Of a stretch of DNA of 64,000 nt, positions 1 through 8,671 are shown piece by piece (the stretch's first letter is position 1; the number at the start of each line of letters is the position of its first letter). A model generated the notes under the pieces. That model worked only from the letters and a program-made list of their open reading frames with translations, was not told where the DNA came from and did not search any database. Origin of the DNA: Microbacterium sp. PM5 (GTDB lineage: Bacteria; Actinomycetota; Actinomycetes; Actinomycetales; Microbacteriaceae); the NCBI RefSeq assembly GCF_003293595.1, contig NZ_CP022162.1, forward strand, positions 1,346,168 through 1,410,167, read 5' to 3'. The position numbers were made by a program, and so were the translations under genes.

Positions 1-450
1 GTCGTCGGACGCCCCCAGGTGCTGCGGGCCTATGCGACACCGGTCTGCGCGTACGCACTGCGTCTGTACGCGACACCCGACTATCTCCGAGAGGCGGGGA
101 CCCCCGACTCGATCGCTCAGCTGGCCGCACACCCGCTCGTGTACTACGTGGAGAGCTCCCTGCAGGTCGATGAGCTCGACCGCGCACTGCAGGAGTTGCC
201 GGACTCGCCCGCCTCGGTCCGTTCGACCAGCGTCTTCGCGCACGTCGAGGCGACGGCCGCGGGAGCGGGCATCGGCATCCTGCCCGACTTTCTTGGCGAT
301 GCCGACCCGCGCCTGACCCGGGTGCTCGACGGCGCCTACGCGCATCCCCTCGCCTACTGGGCCGTCGCCCGCGACGAGGGTCCGCGCAACCCCACTGTCG
401 CCGCCACCCTCGATGCGCTGCTCGCCCATATCGAGGCGGTGCGAGGATGA
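1..450 (+). CDS. LysR-type regulator, C-terminal part (cut by window edge)
   Basis: The reading frame is open from the first base, so the gene begins outside the window and only about 149 codons are visible. The product resembles the second half of a LysR-type effector-binding domain: a segment like YATPDYLREAGTP near the start, then a short strand reading HVEATAAGAGIGILPDFLG, the typical LysR pattern in which an all-or-none hinge helix precedes a 'G-I-(G/A)-x-L-P' loop. The DNA-binding half is not seen. It overlaps the next gene by four bases (ATGA), so the two are probably co-transcribed. Family assignment is good, the effector and targets are unknown. Confidence 0.7.
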   Translation, partial: VVGRPQVLRAYATPVCAYALRLYATPDYLREAGTPDSIAQLAAHPLVYYVESSLQVDELDRALQELPDSPASVRSTSVFAHVEATAAGAGIGILPDFLGDADPRLTRVLDGAYAHPLAYWAVARDEGPRNPTVAATLDALLAHIEAVRG

Positions 451-1178
451 AGCCGTTCCTGTTGCTCGCGACCCGGGCCGAGGATGTGCCCGCCGACGAG
501 GAGTACGCCCTCTTCCTCCGCTTCACCGGGCTGACACCGGATGAGCTGGTCCGCGTGCGGATGGAGGCGGGGCCTCTCGGACCGGTGGATCTGGACGCCT
601 ACTCGGGCGTCTTCGTGGGCGGCGGGCCCTTCAACGCGTCGGACCCGATCGCGAAGAAGTCATCCGCGCAGCGCCGCGTCGAGGCGGAGATCGCCGCCCT
701 TCTCGACCAGGTGGTGGCGCGCGACTTCCCCTTCTTCGGCGCCTGTTACGGTGTGGGAACTCTCGGTGCACATCAGGGCGCGATCATCGACGGCACCTAC
801 CGGGAGCCCATCAGCGTCATCGAGGTCGAGAAGACGGGCGCCGGGCGCGACGACCCGCTGCTGGCCGGGCTGCCCGACCGCTTCGCGGCCTTCGTCGGCC
901 ACAAGGAGGCGATCTCGACGCTGCCGGCGACGGCGACGCTGCTGGTTCGCGGCGAGGCGTGTCCCGTGCAGATGTTCCGCGTGGGGAGCAACGTGTACGC
1001 CACGCAGTTCCACCCGGAGTGCGACCTCGAGGGCATCAGCACGCGCATCCGGGCGTACGCCGGCTACGGGTACTTCGGAGCGGACGAGCTGGATCTCACG
1101 CTCGCGGCGGTGCGCCGACGGCCGGTCATGCACACGGGCGGCATTTTGCGTGCGTTCGTCGAACGCTACGCCCGCTGA
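447..1178 (+). CDS. Class I glutamine amidotransferase (GMP synthase-like)
   Basis: A 243-residue stand-alone glutaminase-type domain. The nucleophile is Cys100 in FFGACYGVGTLG and the His/Glu pair is His189 and Glu191 in QFHPE, so the full catalytic triad is present. There is no attached synthetase domain, which is usual for the 'GMP synthase-like' amidotransferases of unknown acceptor, some of which act as peptidases or gamma-glutamyl hydrolases. The ATG overlaps the stop of the LysR gene, so the regulator may control it. It converges on glycogen phosphorylase, with a hairpin between them. Confidence 0.85.
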   Translation: MKPFLLLATRAEDVPADEEYALFLRFTGLTPDELVRVRMEAGPLGPVDLDAYSGVFVGGGPFNASDPIAKKSSAQRRVEAEIAALLDQVVARDFPFFGACYGVGTLGAHQGAIIDGTYREPISVIEVEKTGAGRDDPLLAGLPDRFAAFVGHKEAISTLPATATLLVRGEACPVQMFRVGSNVYATQFHPECDLEGISTRIRAYAGYGYFGADELDLTLAAVRRRPVMHTGGILRAFVERYAR

Positions 1179-1217
1179 ACCGAGCCTCGACTCGCCGCTG
1201 GGCTCCGCGCTCAACGA

Positions 1218-1238
1218 CCGGGAAGGGACCCCTCCCGT
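1218..1238. terminator. Hairpin between convergent genes
   Basis: CGGGAAGGG pairs with CCCCTCCCG (one bulged base) around a very short loop in the gap between the amidotransferase and glycogen phosphorylase stops. It could end transcripts from both sides. There is no clear T-run, so this is a moderate call. Confidence 0.45.
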
Positions 1239-3760
1239 CAGAGCAGGGGCGGCGTGTGCCAGATGCGCTCGATGTAGTCGCGCATCGAGCGGTCGGATGA
1301 GAAGAAGCCGGAGCGTGCGACGTTCAGGATCGCCGACCGCGTCCACGCGTCCTGATCGACATAGGCGGCATCCACCTGGTCCTGCGCCGCGACGTATGAC
1401 GAGTAGTCGGCCAGCACCATGAAGCGGTCGTCGTAGAGCAGGTTCGACACGATCGGCTCGAAGACGCTGCGATCGCCGCCCGAGAACGCGCCGGAGGCGA
1501 TGAGATCCATCGCGCGGCGGAGGTTCTCGTCGCCCTGGTAGAAGTCGGCGGGCTTGTAGCCCCGGGCCCACAGCGCCTCGACCTCGGGCTCGCTCATGCC
1601 GAAGAGGAAGAAGTTGTCATCGCCGACGAGCTGACGGATCTCGACGTTCGCGCCGTCGTCGGTTCCGATCGTCAGCGCGCCGTTGAGGGCGAACTTCATG
1701 TTGCCCGTGCCCGAGGCCTCCTTGCCTGCGAGTGAGATCTGCTCCGACAGGTCGGCGGCCGGGATCAGGCGCTCGGCGAGTGTGACGTTGTAGTTCGGCG
1801 GGAACAACACCTTCAGACGCCCCTCGACGCGCGGATCGGCGTTGACCACTTCTCCGACGGCGTTGATGAGGTGGATGATGCGCTTGGCCATGGCATAGCC
1901 GGGCGCCGCCTTCGCCCCGAAGATGACGGTGCGCGGCAGGATGTCGGATGCCGCGACACGGCCCGACACGATGCTCTCGTACTGCGTGACGACGTGAAGA
2001 AGCTTGAGCATCTGCCGCTTGTACTCGTGCAGACGCTTGACCATCACGTCGAGCATGTGGCCGTCGCTGATCTCGAGGCCGTCCCGCGCGCGCAGCACAT
2101 CGCCGAGGCGGCGCTTGTTCGCCGATTTGACCTCGGCGAACGCCTCGCGGAAGCGGGGATCCTCGGCGTACGCCTCGAGTTCGCGCAGACGCTCGAGGTC
2201 GGTGAGCCACCCCGTGCCGATCGCCTCCGTGATCAACTCGGACAGCCCGGGGTTGGCGAGACGCACGAAGCGGCGGGGCGTGATGCCGTTCGTGACGTTC
2301 GTGAACTTGCCCGGGAAGAAGTCGTTGAAGTCCGGCAGCACCTTGTCGCGCAGCAACTGCGAGTGCAGTTCGGCGACGCCGTTGACCTTCGCACCGGCGA
2401 CCGTGGCGAGGTACGCCATCCGGACGCTGCGCTCGGGGAACTCGCCGATGATCGACATGTTGCGGATGCGCATCTCGTCATCGCCGTAGCGTTCGCGCAC
2501 CGCCTCGAGGAACTCTTCGTTGATGCGGTAGATGATCTCCAGGTGGCGCGGCAGAAGCCGCCCGAGAAGGTCGACCGACCACACCTCCAGCGCCTCCGGC
2601 AGCAGCGTGTGGCACGTGTAGGCGAAACACTGCTGGGTGATCGCCCACGCGGCATCCCACTCGAGTTTGCGCTCGTCGACGAGCACACGCATCAGTTCGG
2701 GGACGCCGATCACCGGGTGGGTGTCGTTGAGCTGGAAGATCACACGGTCGGGGAGCTTGTCGATGTCGAAGTCCGCCGGGAGGGTGTGCTCCAGGAAGTC
2801 GCCGATGGATGCCGCGACGAAGAAGTACTGCTGCTGCAGGCGCAACTCCTTGCCCTGGGGCGTGGAGTCCTCGGGGTAGAGCACCTTGGAGATGTTCTCG
2901 GCGAAGGTCTGGGCACGGACGGCTTCCTCATAGTCGCCGGAGTTGAAGACACGGAGATCGAACGAGTCGGTCGCCTTCGCGCTCCACAGCCGCAGCGTGT
3001 TGACACGACCGTTGAGGTAGCCGGGCACCATGTAGTTGTACGGTACGGCGAGCACGTCCCACCCCGGCACCCAGCGGGACCGGGTCACACCGGCGTCGTC
3101 GTACGTCTCGGTGTGACCGCCGAAGGAGATCCGGCGTGCCGCTTCGGGATGCGGGAACTCCCACGGTGAGCCGAGCGTCAGCCAGGCGTCGGGCTGCTCG
3201 ACCTGCTGGCCGTCGACGAACGTCTGGCGGAAGATGCCGTACTCGTAGCGGATGCCGTAGCCGATGTTGGGCACACCCATCGTCGCGAGCGAATCGATGA
3301 AGCAGGCCGCGAGGCGGCCCAGACCGCCGTTGCCGAGCCCGGGTTCGACCTCCTGGGCGCGCAGGTCGTCGATGTCGATGCCGCACGCCGCCATCGCCTC
3401 GGTTGCGATCTCGGTGAGGCCGCTCGCGAGCAGGTTGTTGTCGAGCTGACGGCCCAGCAGATACTCGGCGGAGAGGTAGCACACGCCCTTGGCCTGAACC
3501 ACGCGCTGTCGGCGGAGGTCTTCGAGCCACCGGGCCATGAGGTAGTCGCGCACGGTCATCGCGAACGCGAAGTAACGGTCGTTCGGGCTGGAGGCCGACA
3601 ACGCGACGCCCCGCTCGTAGTTGAGGTTGCGCAGGAACTGTCGGACGAATCCGTCCACGGAGCTCGCAGGCCCGGTGACCGGCGCCAGCGCCAGCGGATG
3701 GGTTGCGTGGAGCGGATGGGGCGCGGGGGTGGGACCGGTCACAGCTTCGGGTTCTGACAC
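1238..3760 (-). CDS. glgP: Glycogen/maltodextrin phosphorylase
   Basis: An 840-residue member of glycosyltransferase family 35, the usual length. It releases glucose-1-phosphate from alpha-1,4-glucan ends in the cytoplasm. The PLP lysine lies in the signature EASGTGNMKFALNGALTIGT near residue 680, and the N-terminal half carries conserved stretches such as LGNGGLGRLAACFIDS and the NDTHP motif. The start is a GTG at 3758-3760; the protein begins MSEPEAVTG. It lies about 60 bases downstream of the YihY/BrkB gene on the same strand, but no functional link between the two is evident. Confidence 0.95.
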   Translation of the reverse strand: MSEPEAVTGPTPAPHPLHATHPLALAPVTGPASSVDGFVRQFLRNLNYERGVALSASSPNDRYFAFAMTVRDYLMARWLEDLRRQRVVQAKGVCYLSAEYLLGRQLDNNLLASGLTEIATEAMAACGIDIDDLRAQEVEPGLGNGGLGRLAACFIDSLATMGVPNIGYGIRYEYGIFRQTFVDGQQVEQPDAWLTLGSPWEFPHPEAARRISFGGHTETYDDAGVTRSRWVPGWDVLAVPYNYMVPGYLNGRVNTLRLWSAKATDSFDLRVFNSGDYEEAVRAQTFAENISKVLYPEDSTPQGKELRLQQQYFFVAASIGDFLEHTLPADFDIDKLPDRVIFQLNDTHPVIGVPELMRVLVDERKLEWDAAWAITQQCFAYTCHTLLPEALEVWSVDLLGRLLPRHLEIIYRINEEFLEAVRERYGDDEMRIRNMSIIGEFPERSVRMAYLATVAGAKVNGVAELHSQLLRDKVLPDFNDFFPGKFTNVTNGITPRRFVRLANPGLSELITEAIGTGWLTDLERLRELEAYAEDPRFREAFAEVKSANKRRLGDVLRARDGLEISDGHMLDVMVKRLHEYKRQMLKLLHVVTQYESIVSGRVAASDILPRTVIFGAKAAPGYAMAKRIIHLINAVGEVVNADPRVEGRLKVLFPPNYNVTLAERLIPAADLSEQISLAGKEASGTGNMKFALNGALTIGTDDGANVEIRQLVGDDNFFLFGMSEPEVEALWARGYKPADFYQGDENLRRAMDLIASGAFSGGDRSVFEPIVSNLLYDDRFMVLADYSSYVAAQDQVDAAYVDQDAWTRSAILNVARSGFFSSDRSMRDYIERIWHTPPLL

Positions 3761-3824
3761 AGATCACACGCTAACGTGCACCCCCGCCGGATGCACATCG
3801 ACGGGGGTCATCTTCACGAGGCCC

Positions 3825-4853
3825 TTACCTGGTCGTTACATCCACCCGCGACGAGGCGGCGGAGCGCTCGCGCTCGCCGCGTTCGGCGCGGCGCGCCGCT
3901 TCGAGCTCGGCCGTGGCGAGCGCGACGGCGTTCTCCGCCGTCCGCACCCGACGCTGGAGGAAGGTCGCCGACCCGTAGCGCGCACGCACGCGGTCGTCCT
4001 GCTCCTCCGCGACGGTGAAGATGTACGACGTGGAGATCAGGATCACCTGAGCCGACAGGTTGACCCAGAGCAGCAGTGCGATGAGCGCTGCGAACGAGGC
4101 CAGCAGCGGGTTCGACGTGGCTCCGCCGACGAAGAGCCCCGACAGCTGCTGCAGCACCGTGAGCCCGACGGCGCCGATCAGGGCCCCCGTCCACAGCGCC
4201 GTAGCCGACGCCCGCACCCCCGACAGCACCCGGAACAGCACCGCGACGACGACGGCATCCAAGACGAAGGTGACGAGAATGGCCAGCCAGCGGGTGCCCC
4301 ACGCGATGGCCGGGTCTTCACGGGCCAGACCCAGCCACTGGGCGACCACGTCGAGTCCGGCGGTGCCGATCATGGTGACGGCGGCGGAGGCCAGCAGCGC
4401 GGCGCCGACGCCGATGGCCAGCGCGAGGTTGCGCAGCAGGACGAGCCATGCGGGAACGTCGTCGGTGAGTTTGTCGCACACGATGCGCATCGCCGTCCGC
4501 AGCGAGCCGATCGCACCGATCGCGGCGCCGACGAGACCCACCAGCGAGAGCGCGCCGGCGATGGACAGGCCGACCGGGAGCGAGATCTCGTCGACCTTCA
4601 CGAGGCCGTTCTCGCCGACGAGGCCCGGCACAGCCCGGTCGACGGCCGCCACCAGCGCCCGCCACGCATCCGTGTCGCCGGACAGCCACAGGGCGGCGAT
4701 CGAGAATCCGAGCAACACCGCCGCGAAGAGGCTGAACAGCGTGCGATAGGTGACGCTGTCGGCGAGCATCGGCCCCCGCCGTTCGCTGTAGCGCAGGAAC
4801 GCCCGCACCGGCGTGAGCGTCAGGGCGCGCGCGATGATGCGGGACAGATCCAT
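3825..4853 (-). CDS. YihY/virulence factor BrkB family membrane protein
   Basis: About 342 residues from the ATG at 4851-4853 (MDLSRIIARALT); an in-frame GTG nine codons upstream at 4880 would give 351. Several long hydrophobic segments lie between about residues 40 and 265, consistent with the six-helix YihY/BrkB fold, followed by a charged, arginine- and glutamate-rich cytoplasmic tail with a likely coiled coil (AVALATAELEAARRAERGERER). Members are inner-membrane proteins of unclear role; the old 'ribonuclease BN' name is wrong for this family. Transcribed towards glgP. Confidence 0.85.
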   Translation of the reverse strand: MDLSRIIARALTLTPVRAFLRYSERRGPMLADSVTYRTLFSLFAAVLLGFSIAALWLSGDTDAWRALVAAVDRAVPGLVGENGLVKVDEISLPVGLSIAGALSLVGLVGAAIGAIGSLRTAMRIVCDKLTDDVPAWLVLLRNLALAIGVGAALLASAAVTMIGTAGLDVVAQWLGLAREDPAIAWGTRWLAILVTFVLDAVVVAVLFRVLSGVRASATALWTGALIGAVGLTVLQQLSGLFVGGATSNPLLASFAALIALLLWVNLSAQVILISTSYIFTVAEEQDDRVRARYGSATFLQRRVRTAENAVALATAELEAARRAERGERERSAASSRVDVTTR

Positions 4854-4913
4854 GCCGCCCAGGATATGCACCTCACGCACGACGCGCAGGGCCTTGACAG
4901 CGGCCGCCGCGCG

Positions 4914-5393
4914 TCACACCAGGTCGGCCAGCACTCCGATCCACGTCCCGACGACGAGGAACGGCCCGAAGGGGATGCGGGTCGACCTGGTCGCCCGTCG
5001 CGCGGCCAGCAGGACGATGGCGACGACGCCCGCGGCAAGGAAAGCGGCGACGACCCCGAGCAGCACGGCAGACCATCCGACCCAGCCGAGAAGCACGCCG
5101 ACGAGCGCGGCCAGCTTGACGTCGCCGCCGCCGATCGCCCCGCGCCCCGCCACGCGCAGCAGCACGAAGAAGACGAACAGCGCCGCGCCGGCACCGAGCG
5201 CGCGCACCAGCGCGGCCCGTGGGGTGCCGAACGCACAGGATGCCGCGAGAAGCGCGATCGTCACGATCAGCGCAGGAAGAACGATCCTGTTCGGCAGGCG
5301 GTGCGTGCGCACGTCGACGACGGTGAGAACCACGCCGGCCACGGCGGCGACGAGGTAAGCCGACGCGGCGAGGATCGTGGCCGGATCAGCCAT
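4914..5393 (-). CDS. A24-family prepilin/preflagellin peptidase
   Basis: A 159-residue polytopic membrane protease of the type IV prepilin peptidase family. The two catalytic aspartates are visible in DVRTHRLPNR near residue 27 and in the signature GGGDVKLAALVG near residue 90. It lacks the N-terminal N-methyltransferase domain of PilD, so it is closer in size to the archaeal and CpaA/TadV-like peptidases that process Flp or type IV pilins. No pilin or secretion genes are nearby. Its start overlaps the end of the upstream DUF1905 gene by eight bases, suggesting coupling. Confidence 0.85.
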   Translation of the reverse strand: MADPATILAASAYLVAAVAGVVLTVVDVRTHRLPNRIVLPALIVTIALLAASCAFGTPRAALVRALGAGAALFVFFVLLRVAGRGAIGGGDVKLAALVGVLLGWVGWSAVLLGVVAAFLAAGVVAIVLLAARRATRSTRIPFGPFLVVGTWIGVLADLV

Positions 5394-5682
5394 CGAGAAC
5401 CTCCAGCGCCACCCGTACGGTGCCTGCGGAACCGATGCCCTCGGCCTCGCGAACCGATCGCTTCAGCGGCAACACGTAGCGTGCGCGCTGCGCATCGGGG
5501 AAGACGGACGTGCGCCACTGCGAGCCGCCGATGACGGCCGCGACGCGGACGGCACCGAATCCGCGCGGCGGCCGCGGGAGGTCGCGGATGTCGGCACTGA
5601 GCTCGCCCGGCAGCTCGACGAAGTACCAGTCCTCGCGCCGGGCGGCCCAGCGAAAGATCTCCCCGTCGAACTCGAAGCGCAC
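5386..5682 (-). CDS. DUF1905 domain protein
   Basis: A 98-residue protein read from the GTG at 5680-5682 (protein start VRFEFDGEIFRW). The pattern of a short beta-rich domain with FEFDGEIFRW, YFVELPGELSADIRDL, VRVAAVIGGSQWRTSVFP and a closing RYVLPLKRSVREAEGI...VRVALEVLD matches DUF1905, often found alone or fused to a YdeI-type domain. Its function is unknown. A longer in-frame reading to 5754 exists, but the homology-like region starts at the GTG. The stop overlaps the start of the prepilin peptidase. Confidence 0.8.
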   Translation of the reverse strand: MRFEFDGEIFRWAARREDWYFVELPGELSADIRDLPRPPRGFGAVRVAAVIGGSQWRTSVFPDAQRARYVLPLKRSVREAEGIGSAGTVRVALEVLDG

Positions 5683-5757
5683 GCGGTCATCGTAGCGACC
5701 TCGTGCGCGCCGCCGTCGACAGTGTGCACAGCCTCGAGGACGCCCGGCAGGCACGGA

Positions 5758-5791
5758 GAAGGGGGCCGGGTATGCTCCCCCGGCCCCCTTC
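5758..5791 (-). terminator. Strong hairpin terminator after adhE
   Basis: A perfect 13-base-pair G+C-rich stem (positions 5758-5770 with 5779-5791) and an 8-base loop sit 16 bases past the adhE stop codon. On the minus strand it is followed by TCTCCGTGCC, not a real T-run, as is common in actinobacteria. Confidence 0.8.
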
Positions 5792-5806
5792 GTTCCGCAG
5801 CGTCGG

Positions 5807-8527
5807 TCAGGCGCTGGCCTTGGCCTTCTTGGCCGTCGCCTTGGCGGGCGCCGTGCGCACGGTTCCCGTCACGGCCTCGCTCTCGGCGTGGGCGACCTTG
5901 CGGGCCGCGCGGACCTCCTCGAAGGAGGTGCCGTAGTAGGCGGCCTCCATGAGGGTCTTCATGTCCTCGATCATCGGCATCCGCGGGTTCGCCGGAGCGC
6001 ACTGGTCGCGGTACGCGGCCAGGGCGAGCTCCTGCAGGCCCGAGATGAAGGTGGTCTCGTCGACGCCCTGCTGCTGGAACGACCGCTCGATGCCGACCCG
6101 GTCGCGCAGCTCCTCGACGGCGCGGGCGTAGCTTTCCACACCCTCCTCCGGGGTGGAAGCCGGAAGGCCGAGGTGCTTGGCGATCTCCTGGAACCGCTCG
6201 GGCGCGATGTAGCGCTCGTACTTCGGCCAGCTGGTCAGCTTGGTCGGGACGGTGCCGTTGTAGCGGATCACGTGGGGCAGGTAGACCGCGTTCGTGCGGC
6301 CGTGCACCAGGTGATAGGTCGCGCCGGTCACGTGCGCCATGGCGTGGACGATCCCGAGGAACGCGTTTCCGAAGGCCATACCCGAGATGGATGCCGCGTT
6401 GTGCATCTTCTCGCGGGCCTTGATGTCCTCGGCATCCGTCGAGTTCGGCTGCGCCTTGGTGCTGCGCTCGATGTTCTCGAAGATGAGTTTGATCGCGTGC
6501 AGGCACAGGCCGTCGGTGTAGTCGTTCGCGTACACCGACACGAAGGCCTCGGTGGCGTGCGTCAGCGCGTCGAAGCCCGCATCGGCGACCAGGAAACCGG
6601 GCAGCACCTTGGTGAGCACGGGGTCGATGATCGCGACCGACGGGGTCAGCGCGTAGTCGGCGAGCGGGTACTTCATGCCCGTCTCGTCGTCGGTGATGAC
6701 GGCGAACGGGGTCATCTCGCTGCCGGTACCCGAGGTGGTCGGGATGCAGACGAGCTTCGCCTTCTTGCCGAGCTCGGGGAACTTGAACGCGCGCTTGCGC
6801 ACGTCGAAGAACTTCTCGCACATGTCGGAGAACTCCACCTCGGGGTTCTCGTACAGCAGCCACATCACCTTGGACGCGTCCATCGGCGATCCGCCGCCGA
6901 GGGCGATGATCGTGTCGGGCTGGAACTGACGCATGAGGTCGGCGCCGGCGCGCACCTCGGAGACCTTCGGCTCCGGCTTGACGGTGTTGATCAGCTGCAC
7001 CTGCACGCGGTTGTCACGCCGGTTCAGCACATCCATGATCTTGTCGACGTAGCCGAGCTTGGTCATGGTCTCGTCGGTGACGATGGTCACGCGCTCGACG
7101 CCGCGCATGTCGGCGAGGTAGCGGACGGCGTTCGGCTCGAAGTAGGTCTTCGCAGGGATCTTGAACCACTGCAGGTTGTTGTTGCGACGCCCGATGCGCT
7201 TGACGTTCAAGAGGTTCACCGCCGAGACGTTGTTGGAGACCGAGTTGTGTCCGTAGGAGCCGCAGCCGAGGGTCAGCGACGGCATGAACGCGTTGTAGAT
7301 GTCACCGATACCGCCGAGGGCCGACGGGCTGTTCTCGATGATGCGGACGGCCTTGACGACGGCGCCGAACTGAGCGATGACGTCCTGGTCGTTGGAGTGG
7401 ATCGCACCCGAGTGGCCGAGACCGTCGAAGTCGACCATCTGGCGCGCGAGGTCGATGCCCTCCGCCGGCGTCTTCGCGCGCAGCACGGCGAGCACCGGCG
7501 CGAGCTTCTCGCGCGTGAGAGGCTCCTGCGGGCCGACGCTGCCGACCTCGGCGAGGATGATCGACGTGTTCTCCGGAACGGTGAAGCCCGCGTGCTCCGC
7601 GATCCACTGCGGCGACTGGCCGACGACGGTCGGGTTCAGCTTGGCGCCGGCACAGTTCTCGCTGTCGGCCGTGACGCCGAAGATGAACTCCTCGAGCAGG
7701 CGCTTCTCGGCGGGCGTCGCCATGTAGGCGTGCAGACGCGCGAACTCGGCGAGGGCCTCTGCCGCGATCGGCTCGTCGAGGATGACGGCCTGCTCGCTGG
7801 CGCACACCATGCCCATGTCGAAGGACTTCGACAGGACGATGTCGTTGACGGCGCGGCCCACCTTGGCGGTGCGTTCGATGAAGGCCGGGACGTTGCCGGC
7901 GCCGACGCCGAGGGCGGGCTTGCCGCACGAGTAGGCGGCACGGACCATCGCGTTGCCACCGGTGGCGAGGATGAGGGCGACGCCCGGGTGGTTCATCAGC
8001 TCGCCGGACGCCTCCATCGAGGGCTCTTCGATCCACTGGATGCAGTTCTCCGGAGCGCCCGCGGCGATCGCCGCGTCGCGGACGATCTTCGCCGCGGCGA
8101 CGGAACACTTCTGGGCCGCCGGGTGGAAGCCGAACACGATCGGGTTGCGGGTCTTCAGTGCGATGAGCGACTTGAAGATGGCTGTCGAGGTCGGGTTGGT
8201 GACGGGGGTCAGGGCGCAGATGACGCCGACCGGGTCGGCGATCTCGGTGATGCCGGTGATCTCGTCGTGCGAGATGACGCCGACCGTCTTCTGATTGATG
8301 ATCGAGTTCGTCACGTGCTCGCAGGCGAACATGTTCTTCACGGCCTTGTCCTCGAACAGGCCGCGGCCGGTCTCTTCGACCGCCATGAGCGCGAGTTCGC
8401 CATGGAAGTGCAGGGCCGCGACGCTCGCCTTGCGGACGATGTGGTCGACCTGTTCCTGCGTGAAGGATGCGTACTCTGCGAGCGCGGCTTGTGCGCCTTC
8501 GACCAGAGCATCGATCGAGGTGGACAT
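5807..8527 (-). CDS. adhE: Bifunctional acetaldehyde-CoA/alcohol dehydrogenase
   Basis: A 906-residue fusion that reduces acetyl-CoA to acetaldehyde and then ethanol, oxidising two NADH. The N-terminal aldehyde dehydrogenase half (about 1-440) has the catalytic Cys242 in [10 protein letters not shown]. The C-terminal iron-dependent alcohol dehydrogenase half (about 460-870) has [11 protein letters not shown] for NAD and the metal-binding histidines in [16 protein letters not shown]. The ATG at 8525-8527 has a GGAG ribosome site; the frame is open further upstream, but that part is not coding-like. The last 25 or so residues form an Ala/Lys-rich tail ([15 protein letters not shown]) absent from the enterobacterial enzyme. 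AdhE normally forms long spirosome filaments and is made under low oxygen. Confidence 0.95.
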   Translation of the reverse strand: MSTSIDALVEGAQAALAEYASFTQEQVDHIVRKASVAALHFHGELALMAVEETGRGLFEDKAVKNMFACEHVTNSIINQKTVGVISHDEITGITEIADPVGVICALTPVTNPTSTAIFKSLIALKTRNPIVFGFHPAAQKCSVAAAKIVRDAAIAAGAPENCIQWIEEPSMEASGELMNHPGVALILATGGNAMVRAAYSCGKPALGVGAGNVPAFIERTAKVGRAVNDIVLSKSFDMGMVCASEQAVILDEPIAAEALAEFARLHAYMATPAEKRLLEEFIFGVTADSENCAGAKLNPTVVGQSPQWIAEHAGFTVPENTSIILAEVGSVGPQEPLTREKLAPVLAVLRAKTPAEGIDLARQMVDFDGLGHSGAIHSNDQDVIAQFGAVVKAVRIIENSPSALGGIGDIYNAFMPSLTLGCGSYGHNSVSNNVSAVNLLNVKRIGRRNNNLQWFKIPAKTYFEPNAVRYLADMRGVERVTIVTDETMTKLGYVDKIMDVLNRRDNRVQVQLINTVKPEPKVSEVRAGADLMRQFQPDTIIALGGGSPMDASKVMWLLYENPEVEFSDMCEKFFDVRKRAFKFPELGKKAKLVCIPTTSGTGSEMTPFAVITDDETGMKYPLADYALTPSVAIIDPVLTKVLPGFLVADAGFDALTHATEAFVSVYANDYTDGLCLHAIKLIFENIERSTKAQPNSTDAEDIKAREKMHNAASISGMAFGNAFLGIVHAMAHVTGATYHLVHGRTNAVYLPHVIRYNGTVPTKLTSWPKYERYIAPERFQEIAKHLGLPASTPEEGVESYARAVEELRDRVGIERSFQQQGVDETTFISGLQELALAAYRDQCAPANPRMPMIEDMKTLMEAAYYGTSFEEVRAARKVAHAESEAVTGTVRTAPAKATAKKAKASA

Positions 8528-8610
8528 TGTGGGTTCTCCTACCCGGCGCGGACACGGTGTCCGCGTCATCGCTTTCCGGGTCCGAGGGCTCTCGGGCCTG
8601 TTCTGACCCC

Positions 8611-8639
8611 AGTATGACACTTGTGGTCTGACCACACAA
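8611..8639 (-). promoter_or_regulatory. Candidate adhE promoter with operator in the spacer
   Basis: On the minus strand, TTGTGT (8634-8639) and CATACT (8611-8616) are 17 bases apart, a plausible -35/-10 pair. A perfect 15-base odd palindrome, TGTGGTCTGACCACA at 8622-8636, covers the -35 end and much of the spacer, as expected for a repressor site. Its core TGGTCAGACCA on the minus strand fits the TnGTnnnACnA form of FadR-subfamily GntR operators. The same core lies in front of nrdD. Confidence 0.6.
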
Positions 8640-8671
8640 GACCCGCGTGATTCCGGCGGTAGGCTCCGGCC

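Noticed and set aside
8620..8640. Rex-type site (TTGTG...CACAA) in the adhE promoter
   Set aside because: The spacing between TTGTG and CACAA is nine bases instead of eight, and the central GGTCAGACC does not fit the A/T-rich Rex core; the GntR/FadR form fits better.
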